DNA of 64,000 nucleotides, from positions 186,001 to 250,000 of the forward strand of contig BJKQ01000003.1 of assembly GCA_006538405.1 (NCBI GenBank), read 5' to 3'. Shown in pieces: positions 59,594 through 64,000 of the stretch. Below the pieces are notes generated by a model, which was given only the letters and a program-made list of their open reading frames with translations, did no database searches and was not told the origin of the DNA. This stretch comes from Hansfordia pulvinata (lineage: Eukaryota; Ascomycota; Sordariomycetes; Xylariales). The translations under genes and the position numbers were made by a program. Numbering within the stretch: position 1 is the first letter of the stretch; the number at the start of each line of letters is the position of its first letter.

Positions 59594-59634
59594 GGAGAAG
59601 GAGGAGGAGGTGGAGGAGGAGGAGGAAGAGGAGG
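59594..59634 (+). repeat. (GGA)n purine tract
   Basis: GGA/GAA triplets, giving spurious Glu/Arg-, Ser- or Leu-rich frames on either strand. Confidence 0.85.
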
Positions 59635-60532
59635 CCGACAGAAAGGCTGTGTGAGCCCTCTCCAGCGGGCGGTGCTGATCCTGGCGCTCCTCCCGACTTT
59701 CGATGCGCAGCGCAGAGAGAGAAAGCGGCAGCTGCTGCTTTGTGCATACGTGCGAGTTTGGCCCAGCCCCAGCGCTTTTTCGACTCTGCCCTGCTGCCAC
59801 GCCTCACCGGCCCTCGTGTGGGATCGCCCGGCTAGGCCGATCCCGTGATAGCTCAACACCCCCTTCTACGAGACGATAATCGCGAGGGCGCACCGTCGAC
59901 GATGGCGGGGAGGGAGCGAGGCAGGCACCAGAGGCAGAGCGTGTTGGCACCAGAACCCAACCCCGACGGACGTGTGAGTTACTCGTACCTGTTTGCCGAC
60001 TTATTACATTAGCTGCGTCGCGCTCGAGCGCAGCACAGATCTTTTAGCTCGCCCGTCCACGAGCGGATCGTCGACGTGATGGGCCAATGGCGGAAGCCCG
60101 CGCGAAATGCCGCGTCCGAGTTCCCGGCCCTCTCCTGCCCCCCCTAAAACCAGACTAACGCGCCGACTAGCTTGAACACCCCCATTGAGAGAGAGAGAGA
60201 GAGAGAGAAAGACTCCGCGAGCCCAGCCCAGCCGTGCTGTGCTGTACTCGGAGACGGGACGCGGTATCGAGAGCTAGAGATAGAGCTGGGACCCGGGGCG
60301 TGCGTTGGCTTCCCTCTCTCATTAGGGATACACTGTACCCTGCTCGCGGGGCGTGTGGGCAGGGCCGATCTTGCTGATGATGGCTTGGTGCCAAGGCCTT
60401 GCCACCGGTATGGGGCTCGCGAACCCGGGGGAAGGGAGTGGATCGATATGGGGGGGCAAGCGTCTGTGTGTTGTGTGTGTATGTGTGTGTGTAGTCTGGT
60501 CCGTCCTTCTCTTCGCGGCACTTGGGGACACA

Positions 60533-60616
60533 GATAAAGGAGCCCCGGATCCCTCGAGATGTGCTTTTTCCGGAATCCCGCTTCTCTTTTTTAGTCGACA
60601 ACTCGAACTGTAGATA
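60533..60616 (+). promoter_or_regulatory. Two GATA-type sites upstream of the CFEM gene
   Basis: AGATAA occurs at 60532-60537 and 60612-60617, about 235 and 155 bp before the CFEM start. Fungal GATA factors control nitrogen and iron genes, and some CFEM proteins take part in haem-iron uptake. Such short matches are common by chance. Confidence 0.25.
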
Positions 60617-60766
60617 ATACACTTGATCTCTTTGAACGGACTCGATCAACCCGGAATCTCTCCCTCCCCCTCTCTCTCCATTAATACCTTAATACAGCAT
60701 CATCATCATCAACAACACCACCATCTTTCCAACACCACCAAACCACACACCCCAAATTCCGCCAAC

Positions 60767-61346
60767 ATGCAGTTCAGTTCCGCCCTCGTCACCCTCTTCG
60801 CCGCCACCGTGGCCGCGCAGTCCGTCCAGGAGATGGTTGCGACGATCCCCAAGTGCGCCCTGCCCTGCCTGCAGGAGTCGTCCAAGAAGATCGGCTGCGG
60901 CGACATGGACAACAAGTGCCAGTGCGACAACTTTGCCGACTTCACCAAGGGCGCCCTCATCTGCGTCGGCTCCTCCTGCTCCGCCGACGACGTCAAGAGT
61001 ACGCTCTTCAACCCTCCCTCTTTCTCTCCCTCATATCCCCCCCCCATTCCGAACCAATGGAAATCAGTACTAACCCGGAACAAAAACAGAGGCCCAGCAG
61101 CTCGGCCCCGAGATCTGCGCCAAGGTCAAGGCCTCCGGCGGTAAGAGCACCAGCGGCTCCTCCTCCTCCTCCCCCTCCAACAGCACCATGTCGGCCAGCC
61201 CCAGCTCCAGCTCCGGCGCCACCTCCTCCAGCGGCAGCCCCGACTCCGCCTCGAGCAGCGCCGTCCCCGGTGCCGGCGCCCGCGCCGAGATCGGCATGGG
61301 CCTCTTCGGCGCCGCCGCCGTCGCCGCCGCCGCCTTCGCTCTGTAA
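60767..61346 (+). CDS. CFEM-domain, GPI-anchored-type surface protein
   Basis: Exons 60767-60998 and 61090-61346 (intron GTACGC...CAG, 91 bp); 162 residues. Secretion signal MQFSSALVTLFAATVAAQ, then a compact CFEM domain with eight cysteines in the order IPKC, LPC, IGC, NKC, QC, LIC, SSC, EIC. The aspartates of GDMD between the third and fourth cysteines sit where CFEM proteins carry the axial haem-iron ligand (family knowledge; which Asp is uncertain). A ~60-residue Ser/Thr-rich linker leads to a small-residue region (PGAGARAEIG) and a hydrophobic Ala-rich end (MGLFGAAAVAAAAFAL), the layout of a GPI anchor signal. It is expected at the cell wall or plasma membrane. The role could be haem/iron acquisition or host/surface interaction. 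The CCAACATG context supports the start. Confidence 0.94.
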
Positions 61347-62583
61347 AAAGGGAGTGGGAAATCCGTCAACAAAAAAAAAGAAAAGAAAAGAAGACCCTCA
61401 ATCTTGGTTTCTCGAGTCTTTTTCTTTCTTTCGTCTTCTCTCCCGCCCCCTCCTCCTTATCCTTCTTTCTACGAGTGAGGAGAAGTTGGCAACCACGGAA
61501 CAGCCGATAAGGACAACAAGAGAAAAATGGAAAAAGTCGACCCGATGATAACACATTCCATCAACCTTCAGAATGAGTCTTTCTACGCAGTCACTCCCAT
61601 TTCCTCTTCTTCTTGACGACAACCCCCGAGGACGAGAAAGACCCGATACGACCCATGACAAGACACTTGCACGCGCTACAAGACCTGGAATGGGGGGAAT
61701 GGAACGGAACGGAACGGAATGGAGGTGATGATGAGCGGGGCAGGATTCTTCGGCTTTCTTTTTCTTTTCTCTCTCTCTTCTCTCTCTTCTTACCTCGGGG
61801 CTCTCCTCCTGTTGGCGCGTCTTGCACCTACATGGTCCCGGGGTAAAGCGCAGCCTTCTCCCTCTTCTCCGATGACAAAGAGGCGAAGACGTCGTGTTCA
61901 GAGGCACAAGAGAAGAAGGGGGCGGGAAAAGCAGGGAAACCAATCTCCGGACGACTCGATGTCGACGGAGACCTTTTTATTATTCTTATCACGCTGGATT
62001 TGTATCAACATGAGCATCAAGATATTTAAGTGTCCAAGCCTTTCTAATGCGAAACACAAAACCCATCATATCAGACACCGAAAAAAAACGGGAAAATCAT
62101 TCAAAAACACTACCCTGCTCGGTGTGAATGTTGGTGATGTTGGCTATTCTCTGTGACCTCGACCTGCCCGTGACGGCTGATAGGACCGATCGCTACTACA
62201 ACTACAGCAGTCTGGGTGTTCTCTTCTCGGGTTGCCGTCTTACCCAACGGCCGTCTTTCTATAAAGGACCCCATGTCCAGCCCATCAATGAGGTTCTCTC
62301 GCCCCCCTGTCTTGTGGAGACGGCCCCGGTCGGTCGTCGAACATCCCTGCGTCGCTCTCTCTACTCGTCATTCTTTCTCTATGCCCAAGTTATATACAGA
62401 AAATACACAAGATGTTGACTAAGCCAATGATGAAATGCGCCGGGGTTTTGTCGGCGGCGGATCCGGCCAGAGAACGCGATTTGCGCCACATCAGCAGACA
62501 CTGTATAGCCTGTACGTCGTGCTCACCCTTCCAGGATCATCGAGACTTTCTTCTTCTTGATGAACAGTTGGCACACGGAATCC
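61347..62583. other. Convergent intergenic region, no gene
   Basis: About 1.2 kb between the CFEM stop (plus) and the thioesterase-like stop (minus). T/C-rich and A-rich stretches (61365-61460, 61750-61800, 61975-62010) fit 3' UTRs. No motif-bearing frame. Confidence 0.6.
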
Positions 62584-63700
62584 TCATCCGATAGCAAACC
62601 TCCCCAACGCACCATGCTCTCCCCCGTCGAAGTGGCTGTGAAGCTCGTCCAGGGACGCAAAGTTGCGCGCGTAGTGCAGGCCCTGCTGCAGTTTGAACTC
62701 GGTGTCCCTCCACGTCCAGTCGCTCTTGGGCGCCTCGTTGCCCGTCGGTAGCGGCGACTTGAGCTCGCCGTTGAGCGCCGCCCCGTCGCTGTCCTCGCCG
62801 AGCCACCCGCCGGGCCGCTCGGGCAGCAGACCGCTGGCCTCGAGGGCGACGGCCGGGTGGACAGTCAAGCGGCCGACCTTGAGAACGTACTTGGAGACGG
62901 CGGTCGCGAAGATGCGCTTCTGCCACTCGTCGGGCTTCCCCTCGTGCTTGCGCGTGGGCCCGTAGCGGACGCCTCCGCTGGACCAGCAGCGGGGACGGAC
63001 GGCGTCGCTCTCGACGAAGTGGGTGACGATGTAGATCCATTTGCGGTCCCAAGCGAGGATCCGCGACCACATTTCGAACTTCTGGTAAGGCTTGATTTCG
63101 CGCTTGAAGGAGCAGTGGACGGCACCGAGCATGATGCCGAGCTTGCCGCGGGCGGGCTTGGAGGGGTCGGAGGGATCTTTGACGAGGCGGTAGCGGGCAT
63201 TGTCGCCCAGCTGGTGCAGGCCGCGGGTCAAGGTGTGGCCAATGAGGTGTGTGCGGCTAACGTCGAGGTCGGCAAAGTAGGTCGAGTTGGACTTGTGCAA
63301 GTTGTAGTCGACCTCGCCGAGGGTCGTGTGAGACTGGGAGATGACTGGGTGGAAGAGGCGGTCGGGCGTGTGCGCGGCGGGCTTGCGGAAGAAGAGATGC
63401 GATATTATGGCGCCGAGGACGCGGACCTGGAGTATCTGTCAGTGGGGGGTGTCTGCGTAACTGGGCGATGGTGCCGACAGATCAGATGGAAAGACTCACA
63501 GTCCACGCAAAGGGCAAGCTCTTCCAGTTCCACAGAACAACTCCCAGCGCTACAATGCGACTGTAGCTACCGGGACCCGTGAAGAAGGCCTTGGCGGCGG
63601 CAGCGGCATCGTATTGGTAGGCGGCATAGGCGGCGGCTGAGGCGAAGACCGGGAGAGCCGTCAAAGACCACGTCTTGATTTTTGCGGCGGATGACGCCAT
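62584..63700 (-). CDS. Thioesterase-superfamily (THEM6/4HBT_2-like) membrane protein
   Basis: Exons 63700-63500 and 63426-62584 (intron GTGAGT...CAG, 73 bp) give 347 residues. The N-terminus has hydrophobic segments (LTALPVFASAAAYAAY; YSRIVALGVVLWNWKSLPFA), suggesting membrane association. The hotdog-fold thioesterase part follows, marked by SQSHTTLGEVDYNLHKSNST, YFADLDVSRTHLIG, GIMLGAVHCSFKREIKPYQK, FEMWSRILAWDRKWIYIVTH and FATAVSKYVLKVGRLTVHPA. In this fungal/animal group (THEM6-like, sometimes annotated capsule polysaccharide biosynthesis protein) the E-x-D-x-N-x-H...N-x-Y block aligns with the 4HBT active-site helix. A long, less conserved tail with Trp/Arg motifs follows (DWTWRDTEFKLQQGLHYARN). 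The acyl-CoA substrate is unknown. Confidence 0.9.
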
Positions 63701-63716
63701 GACGGGTCGTCCCTTT

Positions 63717-63965
63717 CTACCGATTCAGCGAGGTTTTGGGTCGTCGGTCTCCTTCAGTCGCCTCTGTCACGCTGTGTTTGACTGGGCGCGGGGCCGCAGG
63801 CGGGTGGACGGGCTGGGGGCCGGTGATGAGCGCCTGGATGCGCGACTTGAGGGCGCCAAGGAGGAGGACGGCGACAACGAATGCCCAGAGTGGGACAGAT
63901 CGCAGGTGGCACAGAAGGGTGCTGGTACACTGGGAGAGAGCGTTTGCGCCGGGAGCGAGGGTCAT
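63717..63965 (-). CDS. 82-codon frame with one TM, ending 16 bp before the thioesterase-like start
   Basis: The frame starts MTLAPGANALSQ at 63965 and stops at 63717. It has one clear hydrophobic helix (VPLWAFVVAVLLLGALKS) followed by a Pro/His-rich tail. Translation reads like a real protein. The sequence CCCCAG just upstream (about 63976-63981) could be a splice acceptor, so this may be the last exon of a minus-strand gene entering from the right edge. It may instead be a uORF in the leader of the thioesterase-like gene. I cannot assign a family. Confidence 0.4.
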   Translation of the reverse strand: MTLAPGANALSQCTSTLLCHLRSVPLWAFVVAVLLLGALKSRIQALITGPQPVHPPAAPRPVKHSVTEATEGDRRPKTSLNR

Positions 63966-64000
63966 GAGAGCGGGCGGCTGGGGAGTAAATGAGAGGCCGT

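Larger units (their letters stand above)
51308..60766. other. 9.5 kb intergenic, no supported gene
   Basis: The largest gene-free stretch. Open frames up to 267 codons (51848-52651, plus) read as Arg/Ser/Gly-rich chance translations. Two minus-strand frames near 53.4-53.9 kb and a plus/minus pair at 54.0-55.4 kb look slightly more protein-like but carry no motif I can name. Seven octamer copies occur (52721, 53461, 56100, 56218, 58679, 59454, 59980), with several microsatellites and a 22-nt C run. No transposon ends or transposase recognised. Confidence 0.55.

Noticed and set aside
1..64000. Secondary-metabolite or defence gene cluster
   Set aside because: No polyketide synthase, peptide synthetase, terpene cyclase, NLR-type or HET-type gene. 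The genes present are dispersed housekeeping or surface functions.

Overview
The window looks like nuclear chromosomal DNA of a filamentous ascomycete (Pezizomycotina, most likely a Sordariomycete). The evidence is short spliceosomal introns (57-196 bp) with GTRNGT donors, plus fungal-type proteins: an Mbp1-type APSES factor, a CFEM protein, a SUR7/PalI-like protein, an Sso-type syntaxin, SGF29, a fungal sulfotransferase-like P-loop protein and a 3CxxC zinc protein. The DNA is GC-rich and gene density is low. About 15 protein genes lie among long intergenic stretches, including ~8.1 kb at 17.0-25.2 kb and ~9.5 kb at 51.3-60.8 kb. I saw no rRNA, convincing tRNA, CRISPR array or intact transposon.

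Layout. 0-0.7 kb: 5' part of a 5'-nucleotidase-like metallophosphoesterase (minus, runs off the left edge). 4.9-6.2 kb: plasma-membrane syntaxin (plus). 8.0-9.05 kb: conserved-looking hypothetical gene (plus, frameshifted). 10.6-11.7 kb: SUR7/PalI-like four-TM protein (plus). 16.1-17.0 kb: single-TM hypothetical protein (minus, frameshifted). 25.2-27.15 kb: intronless Mbp1-type cell-cycle transcription factor (minus). 28.0-28.6 kb: relic of a 2Fe-2S reductase. 31.25-31.76 kb: 3CxxC zinc-binding protein (minus, frameshifted). 35.4-37.4 kb: ten-TM DMT-superfamily transporter (plus, frameshifted). 39.4-40.8 kb: F-box-like protein (minus, two or three frameshifts). 41.95-43.4 kb: membrane-anchored protein with an LRAT-like NNCQHF motif and a His/Gly/Ser-rich tail (minus, four frameshifts). 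45.4-46.5 kb: SGF29 of SAGA (minus, one frameshift). 48.5-49.9 kb: mannose-6-phosphate isomerase (plus). 50.3-51.3 kb: sulfotransferase-like P-loop protein (minus). 60.8-61.35 kb: GPI-type CFEM protein (plus). 62.6-63.7 kb: thioesterase-superfamily protein (minus).

The genes are mostly unrelated housekeeping or cell-surface functions and do not form a metabolic cluster or defence island. Cell-wall and membrane themes recur (syntaxin for secretion, PMI for GDP-mannose supply, SUR7/PalI, CFEM), but I see no operon-like logic and do not claim one.

Two window-wide patterns matter most. (1) At least ten, and probably eleven or twelve, reading-frame breaks in seven genes are all repaired by adding ONE base to a G/C run. 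This looks like systematic homopolymer under-calling in the assembly, not biological decay, so these genes should not be called pseudogenes. The 2Fe-2S relic at 28 kb breaks differently and does look like a true pseudogene. (2) The octamer TACGAGTA/TACTCGTA occurs at least 27 times, always in noncoding DNA, where about two copies are expected by chance. It is often near a second dispersed motif, TACCTACC/GGTAGGTA. These are the best candidates for an unexplained sequence feature.
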